NCBI GenBank assembly: GCA_900316235.1
Contig: ONCC01000004.1
Coordinates: 1 to 64,000, forward strand
Direction: 5' to 3'
Length of the DNA stretch: 64,000 nucleotides
Source of the DNA: an uncultured Bacteroidales bacterium
GTDB lineage: Bacteria > Bacteroidota > Bacteroidia > Bacteroidales > P3
How positions within the stretch are numbered: position 1 is the first letter of the stretch; the number at the start of each line of letters is the position of its first letter. Below, one piece after another: positions 55,832 through 64,000 of the stretch. The position numbers and the translations under genes are program-made. Below the pieces are notes generated by a model. The model was given only the letters and a program-made list of their open reading frames with translations. It made no database searches and was not told the origin of the DNA.

Positions 55832-57244
55832 ATGAATTACTACTTTTTGGGTATTGGAGGTATTGGTATGAGCGCCCTTGCACGCTTCTTCCACCGGCGT
55901 GGCGATAATGTCAGTGGCTACGATCGTACGCCCAGTCCTCTCACGGCAGAACTTGAGGCCGAAGGCATCGCCATCCATTATGAGGACAATCCTGAACGTA
56001 TCCCTTCTGAAGTAGATCTTGTCGTCTATACTCCTGCTGTACCCGCCGATACCCTAGAATTTCAGGCACTCATTAGCCGTGGTGTCAAGATGGAGAAACG
56101 TTCGCAGATGCTTGGAGAATTGACCCGTGGTAAGAAGTGTATCGCAGTGGCCGGCAGCCATGGTAAGACCACTACCACTACCATGATTGCCCATCTGTTG
56201 AGCAATGCCCCCTGTGGATGTAGCGCTTTTCTCGGTGGTATCAGCAAGAATCTCGATAGCAATCTCCTTGTCAATAACGATAGTGAATATGTGGTCGTCG
56301 AGGCCGATGAATATGATCGCTCCTTCCTTCAACTTCATCCTTATATGGCTGTCATCACTGCCACAGATCCCGACCATCTTGACATCTATGGTACCCATGA
56401 GAAGATGATGGAAGCTTACCTCCAGTTTGCCGATCAGACCGACTCCAACGGTCTCCTTTTCCTCAAAGAGGGCATCTTCCGTACCCAAAATGGTGAAGAA
56501 TTCGTTGAGTATGGCCATGACCACCACCACGACAGGGAATCCCATTCGATTCATTTAACCCACCCCAATATTTCCACTTACACTGCCCACGGTATCGATG
56601 CCGACTACTATGCCATCAATGTCCGCAACTACAACGGCAACCTCTTCTTCGATCTTCGCACTCCCGATGGTGTGCTTTACGATCTTGAACTCGATGGCGC
56701 CCCATTGGTCAATGTCGAGAATGCTGTGGTGGCATCTGCCGTAGCACTCGGTTGCGGTCTCGACCAGTACCAACTACGCCATGGGCTGAAGACTTTTGCT
56801 GGAGTGCGGCGTCGCTTTGATTATCGTATCCGCGAAAAAGAGCTTATCTATATCGACGACTATGCCCATCACCCCAACGAGATAGCCTCTACCATCGAGG
56901 CTGTCCGCTTCCTCTATCCTGGAAAGCGAGTGGTGGGAATCTTCCAGCCTCATTTGTATAGTCGTACCCGCGACTTCGCCGACGAGTTTGCCCGTGTGCT
57001 GCAGACTCTCGACGAAATCATTATGATGCCCATTTATCCCGCTCGAGAGAAGCCCATCCTCGGTGTTACCTCTTCTATGGTGCTCCGCAAGATGGACACT
57101 ATGTCCAAGTGTCTCTGTACTCCCGATCAAGTGCTGGATCTTGTCCCCGCCCTGTGTCCAGATGTGGTACTCACTCTTGGCGCTGGTGACATTGATCGAT
57201 TGGTGCCGCGATTAGAAACAGTTTTGAGAGAGAATATGCTATGA
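55832..57244 (+). CDS. murC: UDP-N-acetylmuramate:L-alanine ligase
   Basis: 470 aa. N-terminal FLGIGGIGMSALARFF, P-loop AGSHGKTTTTTMI, VVVEADEYDRSFLQL and IDDYAHHPNEI in order. A His-rich surface stretch, YGHDHHHDRESHSIHLTH (about 231-248), is unusual. Overlaps ftsQ by 4 bp (ATGA). Confidence 0.96.
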   Translation: MNYYFLGIGGIGMSALARFFHRRGDNVSGYDRTPSPLTAELEAEGIAIHYEDNPERIPSEVDLVVYTPAVPADTLEFQALISRGVKMEKRSQMLGELTRGKKCIAVAGSHGKTTTTTMIAHLLSNAPCGCSAFLGGISKNLDSNLLVNNDSEYVVVEADEYDRSFLQLHPYMAVITATDPDHLDIYGTHEKMMEAYLQFADQTDSNGLLFLKEGIFRTQNGEEFVEYGHDHHHDRESHSIHLTHPNISTYTAHGIDADYYAINVRNYNGNLFFDLRTPDGVLYDLELDGAPLVNVENAVVASAVALGCGLDQYQLRHGLKTFAGVRRRFDYRIREKELIYIDDYAHHPNEIASTIEAVRFLYPGKRVVGIFQPHLYSRTRDFADEFARVLQTLDEIIMMPIYPAREKPILGVTSSMVLRKMDTMSKCLCTPDQVLDLVPALCPDVVLTLGAGDIDRLVPRLETVLRENML

Positions 57245-57999
57245 AACCGTTGAACCGTCCTGCCAAAATCATGCTCATCTTACTGAGCGCCGTTGTGCTC
57301 ACTGTGTTGGTGATCGTTGCCAACGTGGCTCGCTCGCGTTCGCAGGTGCGTGGTATTGAGGTGGCTATCCGCTATGATGGCATCCCACATTTGGTAAGTG
57401 ACCAGACGGTGGTGGATACCGTCCTCCGACGCATGCCCAACCTAATGCAGTTGAGTGTGAAGAATGTCGACTGCAAGCGTGTTGCTTCTGCTGCACGCCG
57501 TGTGCCTTTCCTTACAAGGGTCTCGTCTTCGGTCAGTGTGGGCGGCAAGGTGGTGGTACGCGCTGAGCAGCGCCGTCCCATCGCTCGCCTCTATTATGGC
57601 AATCGGGAATTCTATATCGATTGCGAAGGGGTTCTCTTTCCACCTTCGCCCATCGGCCATTGTGATGTCCTTGTGGCAGGTGGCGATTTTACAGAGCCTC
57701 TCCGTCTTGACAGCCTCAACGCTCAGGCAAAGGCTCTTTGGAAACTGGCTTGTTTTCTCGATGAGAAGAAAAAATATAGTACACTTATTGACCAGATTTA
57801 CATCGAGCGCAATGGCGACATGATGATGGTTCCCAAGGTGGGAGACCATGTTATCGAACTTGGCACTATCGACGATCTCGATAATAAATTCTCCAACCTC
57901 CTTACTTTTTATCTCAATGGGATGCCTCGTGCCGGGTGGAATACCTATTCCAAGATTAGCCTGAAATTTAAGGGACAAGTTGTTTGTACGAAAAAATAA
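57241..57999 (+). CDS. ftsQ: Cell division protein FtsQ
   Basis: 252 aa bitopic protein: short cytoplasmic tail, membrane helix (IMLILLSAVVLTVLVIVA), POTRA-like segment (VRGIEVAIRYDG to RVPFLTRVSSSVS) and beta domain with RPIARLY and FYIDCEGVLFPPS. Similarity in the family is low, so the call rests on position between murC and ftsA plus topology. Confidence 0.85.
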   Translation: MKPLNRPAKIMLILLSAVVLTVLVIVANVARSRSQVRGIEVAIRYDGIPHLVSDQTVVDTVLRRMPNLMQLSVKNVDCKRVASAARRVPFLTRVSSSVSVGGKVVVRAEQRRPIARLYYGNREFYIDCEGVLFPPSPIGHCDVLVAGGDFTEPLRLDSLNAQAKALWKLACFLDEKKKYSTLIDQIYIERNGDMMMVPKVGDHVIELGTIDDLDNKFSNLLTFYLNGMPRAGWNTYSKISLKFKGQVVCTKK

Positions 58000-58019
58000 A
58001 ATCAAAAATATTTGTAGTT

Positions 58020-59444
58020 ATGGAAAATGAAATTATTGTAGGCCTAGACATTGGCACCACTAAAATTGCATGCTTTGTGGGTATGCGTGCCGAAAATGGA
58101 AAAGTGAAAATCTTGGGCTTCGGTAAGACCGACTCCAAAGGCGTCGAGCATGGCGTTGTAAAAAGTGTTACCGACACTGCCGAATCTATCCGTCGCGCCG
58201 TCAGCGAAGCTGGTGATCAGGCAGATGTCGACATCGACGAGGTGTGGGTAGGTATTGCCGGACAACATATTAAGTCGCGCCCCAGCCACGGCAGCATTAT
58301 GATTCCTGCCGACCATCGTCTTATCGAACAGGAGGATGTCGACCGCCTTACCTCCGAGCAATATAACACGATGCTTGAGCCGGGAGAGGAGATTATTCAC
58401 ATCTTTCCTCAACAATACATTGTTGACCGTGAACCCCTAAGTCGCGAGATATCCCCCGTCGGCGTTGTGGGCAAGAATCTTGAGGCCGACTTCCATATGG
58501 TTACGGCTAATGTTCAGAATCTTCAGTACATTAAGTATGCCGTCCAGGATGCAGGTCTCCATATCAAGGGAGTCGTGCTCGAGCCCGTGGCTTCCGCCAA
58601 GGCTGTCCTCGATGACAGTGATCGCGACGCAGGTGTGGCCATGGTCGATATTGGAGGTGGCACTACCGACATTGCCATTTTCCATGACGGCATTATCCGT
58701 CATACTGAAGTGCTTCCGCTGGCAGGTAATGCTATTACTAATGATATCCGTGAGGGTTGTAATATATTGAAGAAACAGGCTGAGAGCCTCAAGGTGAAGT
58801 TTGGATCCTGCCTCGTTCAGGCTGTCAGCGAAAACGATGTGATTTCCATCCCGGGTATCCGTAGCCAGGCTCCTCGTGAGATTTATGTCAAAACACTCGC
58901 CGGCATTATTAATGCCCGCACCAAGATGATTCTTGAGCAGGTGGACTACTCCATCAAGCTCTCGGGCTTCCATAAGAAACTTATCGCCGGCGTCACTCTT
59001 ACCGGCGGTGGTGCCCAGTTAAAAAACATAAAGGAGCTTTGTGAGCTTATCACCACCACCGATACCCGTATCGGTATTCCTAACGAACATCTCTCGCCCG
59101 ACAGCGTCTCTTTCGCAGACTTGGCACATCCCATGTATGCCACTGGTATTGGCCTTGTTCTCTATGGTCTCGAACAGGCTGAAGATGAGCATGAAGAGGA
59201 TGCGCCTTTCGAGACGCAGCATGTATCTTCCTCCGCCAAAAATGGAAGCAAGGTAGATATTTTCGGAGACATGGAGGATGTGAAACCTTCCGACAGCACT
59301 GCTCCTTCTAAGGAGGTACAGCCTACTGTCCCCACGGAATCTGAGAAGGCTGCCAAGAAGGCTGCCAAAAAGGGAGGTGGGTCCTTCGAAAAAACTATTA
59401 GTGGTTTCTTCAAAAAGGTCTTTGACGAAGGTATTGATGATTGA
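58020..59444 (+). CDS. ftsA: Cell division protein FtsA
   Basis: 474 aa actin-like ATPase anchoring FtsZ to the membrane: phosphate-1 motif VGLDIGTTKIACFVG, 1C domain around GQHIKSRPSHG, phosphate-2 VDIGGGTTDIA, and adenosine motif LTGGGAQLKNI. The long charged linker ends in a Lys/Phe-rich amphipathic segment (FEKTISGFFKKVF), the membrane-targeting helix. ATG 58020 gives MENEIIVGLD; the upstream in-frame codons are intergenic. Confidence 0.96.
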   Translation: MENEIIVGLDIGTTKIACFVGMRAENGKVKILGFGKTDSKGVEHGVVKSVTDTAESIRRAVSEAGDQADVDIDEVWVGIAGQHIKSRPSHGSIMIPADHRLIEQEDVDRLTSEQYNTMLEPGEEIIHIFPQQYIVDREPLSREISPVGVVGKNLEADFHMVTANVQNLQYIKYAVQDAGLHIKGVVLEPVASAKAVLDDSDRDAGVAMVDIGGGTTDIAIFHDGIIRHTEVLPLAGNAITNDIREGCNILKKQAESLKVKFGSCLVQAVSENDVISIPGIRSQAPREIYVKTLAGIINARTKMILEQVDYSIKLSGFHKKLIAGVTLTGGGAQLKNIKELCELITTTDTRIGIPNEHLSPDSVSFADLAHPMYATGIGLVLYGLEQAEDEHEEDAPFETQHVSSSAKNGSKVDIFGDMEDVKPSDSTAPSKEVQPTVPTESEKAAKKAAKKGGGSFEKTISGFFKKVFDEGIDD

Positions 59445-59504
59445 TGTGAATTACTTTGTTGATAACTAATTGGTGGATAGGGTATTTATTAGGCGGAAAA
59501 GTAG

Positions 59505-59512
59505 TAATTTTA
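59505..59512 (+). promoter_or_regulatory. Possible ftsZ promoter
   Basis: TAATTTTA in the 137-bp ftsA-ftsZ gap, within the shared word GTAATTTTA also found before mraZ. It would allow ftsZ to be expressed separately from the rest of the cluster. Confidence 0.4.
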
Positions 59513-59581
59513 TGCTGGAAAAATAATGCGGAAAACTTTAATAATGAATTCTTATTCAATAAGATAGAAATATACAAGCAC

Positions 59582-61216
59582 ATGGAAGAAGTAGTAAATT
59601 TCTCTTTTGGCTCACCTCAGGTCGATTTTGATTCGCCCAAGGGTCAGTCGTCCTACATCAAGGTTATCGGTGTCGGTGGCGGTGGTGGCAATGCAGTCAA
59701 CCATATGTACCGTCAGGGTATCAAGGGTGTGGATTTCATTGTCTGCAATACCGACATGAAGGCGCTCAACTCTTCGCCCGTACCCAACAAGATTTCCCTT
59801 GGCGAACTAGGTCTTGGTGCGGGCAACAAGCCCGAGCGTGCCCGTCAAGCTGCCATCGATAAGGCTGACGATATTCGTGATGCCATCTCCCACAACACCC
59901 AGATGCTTTTCGTTACCGCTGGTATGGGTGGCGGCACCGGCACCGGTGCGGCCCCTGTCATCGCTGAGATAGCCAAGAATATCGATCTCGATAACGACGA
60001 GAATAAGAAAATCCTTGTCGTGGCCATTGTGACGCTCCCCTTCAGTTTCGAAGGCAAACGTCGTAAAGAACAAGCCGAAGCCGGCATCCGTGAGCTCAGC
60101 CAGCATGTCGACTCCATCATCGTTATCAATAACGACAAACTTCGCACCTATGGCAATCTCGGGATGTCAAAGGCTTTTGCTATGGCCGACGATGTTCTGC
60201 TTACCGCTGCCAAGAGTATTGCCGAGATTATCACCAACAACGCTTACATCAACATCGACTTCCAGGATGTCAACACCGTCATGGAGAAGAGCGGCACTGC
60301 CCTTATGGGTGCAGGCTCCGGCCACGGTGAGAGCCGTGCTCTCGATGCCATCACCGCTGCCACCACCTCTGTGTTGCTCAACGATAACGATATCACTGGT
60401 GCCAAGAATGTCCTTCTCTACTTCTCCTATTCTTCTGAACATGAGCTCACTATGGATGAGCAGGCTGAAATTACCGATTATATCCTTGATAAGACCGGTA
60501 GTGAGGCTGATTTCATCTGGGGTGCTGGTGTCGACGACGAACTCGGCGACGAACTCAAGGTTATTCTCATCGCTACGGGGTTCGAGAAATCTGCACTCGT
60601 CCCCGAGGGTCCCAAGGTTATTGAGCTTCCTCGTGATATCGAGCCTGCCAAGCCCGAGCCCGTTAAGGTTTCTGAACCTGTAGCCATCGACGAACCTATC
60701 CTTATCAAGAAGGAAGAGCCCGTGTCTATTGTCGAAACTCCGGTGATTCCGGCCATTGAGGCAAAGGCTGAGAAACATGTTTTCGTCCTCGAGGACGATG
60801 AGCCTATGGCTGTTGTTGAGCCCGTGCGCCCGGTGGTTGAAGAGAAGACCGACACCTTGGTCGACGAGATTCATATTCTCGATACCATGGTTGCCGAGAC
60901 CCCTGTTGCCGTAGAAACTCCCGTTGCCGTCGAGGCTCCTGCTCCGGCCTATACCGCTCCCGCTCCCGGCCGCAGTGCCTTTGAGAACGAGAACGATGTG
61001 AAGACCACGGCCGACCGCATCCGTCGCATCCATGACCTCCTGCGCAACAACCCCAATGGCGCCGACCTTGTGCAGAACATTCCCGCCACTCGCGAGTATA
61101 CCGAGGCTGACCTTTATGAGGGTCGCCATTCCAGCGACCGTGAGGCCTCCGCATTCTCCATGCGTGCCGACGGCACCATGACCAAAAATGCTTTCTACGA
61201 CGACCAGCCCGATTGA
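59582..61216 (+). CDS. ftsZ: Cell division GTPase FtsZ
   Basis: 544 aa, long for FtsZ because of an extended C-terminal linker. GTP-binding motifs KVIGVGGGGGNAVNHM, NTDMKAL and the tubulin signature GGGTGTGAAPV are intact; the T7 loop N-x-D-F-x-D is present as NIDFQDVNTVM. The Pro/Glu/Val-rich linker (about 340-500) leads to a short conserved C-terminal peptide (NAFYDDQPD region). ATG 59582 gives MEEVVNFSFG. The stop codon overlaps the EamA start (TGATG). Confidence 0.97.
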   Translation: MEEVVNFSFGSPQVDFDSPKGQSSYIKVIGVGGGGGNAVNHMYRQGIKGVDFIVCNTDMKALNSSPVPNKISLGELGLGAGNKPERARQAAIDKADDIRDAISHNTQMLFVTAGMGGGTGTGAAPVIAEIAKNIDLDNDENKKILVVAIVTLPFSFEGKRRKEQAEAGIRELSQHVDSIIVINNDKLRTYGNLGMSKAFAMADDVLLTAAKSIAEIITNNAYINIDFQDVNTVMEKSGTALMGAGSGHGESRALDAITAATTSVLLNDNDITGAKNVLLYFSYSSEHELTMDEQAEITDYILDKTGSEADFIWGAGVDDELGDELKVILIATGFEKSALVPEGPKVIELPRDIEPAKPEPVKVSEPVAIDEPILIKKEEPVSIVETPVIPAIEAKAEKHVFVLEDDEPMAVVEPVRPVVEEKTDTLVDEIHILDTMVAETPVAVETPVAVEAPAPAYTAPAPGRSAFENENDVKTTADRIRRIHDLLRNNPNGADLVQNIPATREYTEADLYEGRHSSDREASAFSMRADGTMTKNAFYDDQPD

Positions 61217-62103
61217 TGAATAAGAAACTCATCGGCATCGTCTGCGCCATAGGTGCTGCGGTGTGTTACGGTACCAATCCGCTGGCCCGTTACCTCTACG
61301 CCGAGGGGATGAATATCCCCTCGGTACTCTTTTATCGTTTCGGATTGGCGTGGGTGATTGTGGGTATAGTCATGCTTTTCCGATGTGCTATGCGCAAGGA
61401 AAACCTCCGTGTCAACCGGCGCGAGTTCCTCACCCTCAGCGCCCTCGGCATCCTTTTTATCCTTTCCTCCACCACCCTCTACACCTCTTTTGCCCTCATG
61501 CCTTCGGGCATCGCTTCCACCATTCTATTTACCTACCCCGTCATGACGGCCGCCATCATGACCTTTGTCTTCCACGAACGTATCACCTGGACCACGGTCC
61601 TCTCCATTGCCCTCTCGTTGGCGGGCGTGGCTCTGCTGTCGTTCAATGACGATGGCGGTACATTCTCTCTCCTCGGCATCGTGCTAGTGCTCATCTCGGC
61701 ACTCACTTACGCGCTCTACATCATTGTTGTTGACAAGTCGCCTCTGCAGATGTCGTCGTTCAAGATTAATTTTTACGTATTGTTATATTGTGCGTTAGGC
61801 AATGTCGTCTACGCCTTTGTCAGCGGTCAGGGGCTCGCTCTGCCGCCCACACCCACGGCCTGGTTCTGGGTTGGATGGTTGGCTGTTGTTCCTGCCATCA
61901 TGGCACTTGTGATGATGGTATATGCCGCTAAATACCTTGGATCCACCCCTACGGCCATCCTCGGCGCCCTCGAACCTATGACGGCGGTCCTCATCGGCGT
62001 CTTTGTCTTTTCCGAGCCTTTCTCTCCCCGCTTATTGCTCGGTATTGTGCTCATTCTCACTGCTGTTACGCTTGTTGTTCTTTCCAAGGCTCGCCGTTCC
62101 TAA
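61216..62103 (+). CDS. EamA-family (DMT superfamily) transporter
   Basis: 295 aa, ten predicted membrane helices in two EamA repeats (each about 140 residues; for example GIASTILFTYPVMTAAIM and LGSTPTAILGALEPMTAV). Members export amino acids, nucleosides or other metabolites; the substrate is not predictable. The ATG shares a base with the ftsZ stop, so it is read from the dcw transcript, an unusual companion for ftsZ. Confidence 0.88.
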   Translation: MNKKLIGIVCAIGAAVCYGTNPLARYLYAEGMNIPSVLFYRFGLAWVIVGIVMLFRCAMRKENLRVNRREFLTLSALGILFILSSTTLYTSFALMPSGIASTILFTYPVMTAAIMTFVFHERITWTTVLSIALSLAGVALLSFNDDGGTFSLLGIVLVLISALTYALYIIVVDKSPLQMSSFKINFYVLLYCALGNVVYAFVSGQGLALPPTPTAWFWVGWLAVVPAIMALVMMVYAAKYLGSTPTAILGALEPMTAVLIGVFVFSEPFSPRLLLGIVLILTAVTLVVLSKARRS

Positions 62104-62158
62104 CGGCCTGTGGCACAAGAAAACCGACTCCTTTTTTGGTCACGTCGAAAAAATTTCT

Positions 62159-62166
62159 TATCTTTG
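62159..62166 (+). promoter_or_regulatory. -7 and -33 promoter elements for the surface lipoprotein
   Basis: TATCTTTG (62159-62166) with TTTG at 62135-62138 spaced 20 bp upstream: the best full match to the Bacteroidota consensus in the window. The leader is about 11 nt. Confidence 0.75.
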
Positions 62167-62183
62167 CAGTCGAAAAAACCAAC

Positions 62184-63473
62184 ATGGATATGAGTACTGC
62201 AATTTTGAAAAAAATGCTGCCTTTTGTCGCTGCCTTAGCGATGGTCGCGTGCAGCAAGGATGATGTACAGGTGATGACTCCCAACGCTACCTTGCAGGTG
62301 AAAACAGAAAGCAGCGGAAACGACCCCTCCGTCAGTTATCCCGTGCAGGTGTATGTTTTTCAGGGGAATGAGTGCTGCGCGTTGCAGACCCTCGGCGACG
62401 CGGATCAGATGCTCAGCATAGCCCTTGTGGAGGGTACCTATACCCTTTACGCCATTGGCGGAGCTGCTTACACTGACTATGAGCTTCCTTCCCAAAGTGA
62501 TGCCACTCCTGCCAGCGTCATCTCTCTCATCAGCGGTCACAGCCATGGCGACCTCATGACGGCCACAGCCACAGCTACCCTCGTCGACGGCGGCACCAAC
62601 ACCGTCACCCTCGGTATGGTGCGCAAGGTAATGCTCCTTCAGGAGGTGACTATCAGTCAGGTGCCCACTGCCGCCACCGCCGTCAGCGTTACCATCGCTC
62701 CGCTTTGGCAGAATATCACCCTCGACGGCAACTATGACGGCACTGAAGGATCCTCCACTTTCAATCTTGCTCGTCAGGGCAATAGCCGCACATGGACCTC
62801 ATCTTCAGAGGTCTACCTCCTGCCTCCTAGTAATCAACCCGCCAGCATCAGCGTGAATATCACTGCTGACGGCATTACCCAGAGCTACACCTATAGTTCC
62901 AGTGATGAGCTGGACGCCGGATACAAGATCACTATCGAAGGTACCTACAACGAGGCCATTGGGGTGACTCTCGCCGGTACCATCACCGGCGCTACCTGGC
63001 AGGGAGAGCGTACTATCAGTTTTGATTTCAATAGTAATGGCACTAGCGGTGGCGGTAGTGGTGGCAGCGGGACGAGCACCCTTCCCGCTGCGGGCGACAC
63101 CTATCTGGGGTGCTATGTGCTTTCTTCTGAGGAGGCTACCGACGGGCAGAGTGCAGTAGTAACGCTCCTCTCGCCGTCGGATCTCTATAGTCAACCCACA
63201 GAGACTGCGGTGACTGCCGCACTGGCCGGCTGCTCTGTCGACGGTGTTACCGGATGGGCAGTGCCGACCAAGGAGCAGACACAGCTGATCGAACCCCATC
63301 TGCTTGTGGCCGAACCTTCCTCCTGCGGGAAAAAGTATCTCTACCGCAAGACTGCCACAAGTTTTGGCTACCGCCAGTTCGGTTCTAGTGATGCAACTTC
63401 CTGGCCTGATGCACAATCCGGCACTACCTACCGCCTTCGTCCTGTCGCCGTGATGACAGTCACGGCCGAATGA
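62184..63473 (+). CDS. Surface lipoprotein, possibly fimbrillin-like (FimB/Mfa2 type)
   Basis: 429 aa. Lipoprotein signal with lipobox AMVACSKDD. The mature protein starts with beta-sandwich features seen in Bacteroidales fimbrial and FimB/Mfa2-like lipoproteins (YPVQVYVFQGNECC, LVEGTYTLYAIGG, transthyretin-like repeats), then a Gly/Ser linker (TSGGGSGGSGTS) and a compact C-terminal domain (TYLGCYVLSSEEA to TTYRLRPVAVM). The fimbrial call is tentative. ATG 62184 is preferred; ATG 62190 is possible. Confidence 0.6.
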   Translation: MDMSTAILKKMLPFVAALAMVACSKDDVQVMTPNATLQVKTESSGNDPSVSYPVQVYVFQGNECCALQTLGDADQMLSIALVEGTYTLYAIGGAAYTDYELPSQSDATPASVISLISGHSHGDLMTATATATLVDGGTNTVTLGMVRKVMLLQEVTISQVPTAATAVSVTIAPLWQNITLDGNYDGTEGSSTFNLARQGNSRTWTSSSEVYLLPPSNQPASISVNITADGITQSYTYSSSDELDAGYKITIEGTYNEAIGVTLAGTITGATWQGERTISFDFNSNGTSGGGSGGSGTSTLPAAGDTYLGCYVLSSEEATDGQSAVVTLLSPSDLYSQPTETAVTAALAGCSVDGVTGWAVPTKEQTQLIEPHLLVAEPSSCGKKYLYRKTATSFGYRQFGSSDATSWPDAQSGTTYRLRPVAVMTVTAE

Positions 63474-63521
63474 AAAAGACAATTTTTAACAGTTTTATAA
63501 CTTATTTATACTAAGTATCTT

Positions 63522-63603
63522 CTACCTACCATGTCCCTACCAACTCCTACCCAACTCCTACCGCGGTAGGAGTTGATAGGGTGATGGTAGGGTGGTGATA
63601 GGT
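63522..63603. repeat. Period-11 palindromic array, intergenic (CCTACC family, copy 3)
   Basis: Units CTACCTACCAT, GTCCCTACCAA, CTCCTACCCAA, CTCCTACCGCG, GTAGGAGTTGA, TAGGGTGATGG, TAGGGTGGTGA, then TAGGTG. Perfect 12-bp arms 63552-63563 and 63564-63575 without spacer. It fills the gap between the lipoprotein gene and aroE. Confidence 0.85.
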
Positions 63604-63668
63604 GCAAAAAAGATGGTTGTTGGTTTGTAAATGGATATAAATATATTGTTTTGATTTGATATAAAATA

Positions 63669-64000
63669 ATGGAAATAAAACATTTCGGGTTGATAGGCTG
63701 TCGGTTGGGGCACTCTTTTTCGCAGGAATGGTTCTCCCGCAAGTTTGCGGAGCTGGGCCTGAAAAAATACTCTTATGAGCTTTTCGAACTTCCCTCTGTC
63801 GATGGACTGAAGGAGTGGGCGTTACGGATGGGCCTCTCGGGGTTTAATGTGACGGTACCCTACAAGCTAGCGGTTATCCCGCAACTCGATGAACTTGATG
63901 AGGTGGCTGCTTCCGTTGGTGCTGTCAACTGCGTAACGATTGAAAACGAACGTCTTATTGGGCATAATACCGACGCTCCGGCCTTTCAACAGACGTTGGA
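63669..64000 (+). CDS. aroE: Shikimate dehydrogenase, 5' part
   Basis: The first 110 residues are in the window; the gene continues beyond it. FGLIGCRLGHSFSQEWF is the shikimate-binding N-terminus, and GFNVTVPYKLAVIPQLDEL with catalytic Lys, VGAVNCVTI and HNTDAPAF (catalytic Asp) are in place. It reduces 3-dehydroshikimate in aromatic amino-acid synthesis. Start ATG 63669 gives MEIKHFG. Confidence 0.95.
   Translation, partial: MEIKHFGLIGCRLGHSFSQEWFSRKFAELGLKKYSYELFELPSVDGLKEWALRMGLSGFNVTVPYKLAVIPQLDELDEVAASVGAVNCVTIENERLIGHNTDAPAFQQTL

Noticed and set aside
292..63603. CRISPR arrays as an explanation for the short-period repeats
   Set aside because: Units are contiguous with no spacers, are 7-11 bp long, and no cas genes are present.
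1..64000. tRNA or rRNA genes in intergenic gaps
   Set aside because: No cloverleaf with a TTCGANNC arm or rRNA-like block was seen in any gap; a covariance-model scan would be needed to exclude them fully.

Overview
The window reads as a chromosomal segment of an uncultured gut- or rumen-type Bacteroidales (Bacteroidota). Evidence: about seventeen promoters of the Bacteroidota TAnnTTTG (-7) type, several proteins with type IX secretion (T9SS) C-terminal sorting domains, lipoproteins with LxxC lipoboxes, a TonB-type protein with an N-terminal Cys4 motif, an S46 dipeptidyl-peptidase, and a division/cell-wall (dcw) cluster in the Bacteroidota order without murF or ddl. No rRNA, tRNA, CRISPR array, prophage or insertion sequence was found.

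Layout. 0-14 kb: end of a T9SS cargo, Na/Pi symporter, pyridoxal kinase, B12-dependent ribonucleotide reductase (nrdJ), UvrD-type helicase, secreted CotH-like protein, dtd, convergent prmC-rnhA, a radical SAM activase, a putative toxin-antitoxin pair translationally coupled to a TonB-type protein. 14-17 kb: tsf-rpsB-rpsI-rplM on the minus strand, with tsf and rpsB both broken by internal deletion/frameshift as read. 17-22.4 kb: a THUMP-like methyltransferase, a nucleotidyltransferase, tadA and an envelope lipoprotein operon (LolA-like, DUF4292-like, TPR). 22.4-31.5 kb: two T9SS cargos, yicC, apbE, rlmD, rpmH. 31.7-43 kb: TPR protein-secG-RecD-like helicase, acyltransferase-gpsA, hup, fmt-ribH, a sigma-54/M23 peptidase fusion, S46 peptidase. 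43-46 kb: T9SS type B adhesin-like protein. 46-61.2 kb: mraZ-rsmH-ftsL-ftsI-murE-mraY-[truncated MurD]-ftsW-murG-murC-ftsQ-ftsA-ftsZ. 61.2-64 kb: EamA transporter, a surface lipoprotein, start of aroE.

Three things stand out. (1) The window is peppered with short arrays of strikingly regular period: about 7 x 11 bp at six loci (five intergenic, one inside prmC), 5 x 9 bp inside coding sequences (helicase twice, prmC, rnhA, methyltransferase, rpoN), 4 x 10 bp, and 5-7 x 7 bp at gene junctions. Most 10/11-bp arrays, and the main 9-bp family, are inverted-repeat structures; the same 9-bp unit is read in two different reading frames and on both strands, so it behaves as a DNA-level element tolerated in proteins. 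(2) rpoN is fused in frame, exactly at its normal C-terminus, to a signal-peptide-like segment and an M23 peptidase. (3) The murD slot of the dcw cluster holds only a C-terminal MurD remnant that has lost the P-loop domain and changed conserved substrate-binding residues.

Caveat: the frameshifts in tsf and rpsB, both essential single-copy genes, raise the possibility of assembly deletions in this contig. The fusion, the MurD remnant and the shortened Na/Pi transporter should be checked against reads before being treated as biology.
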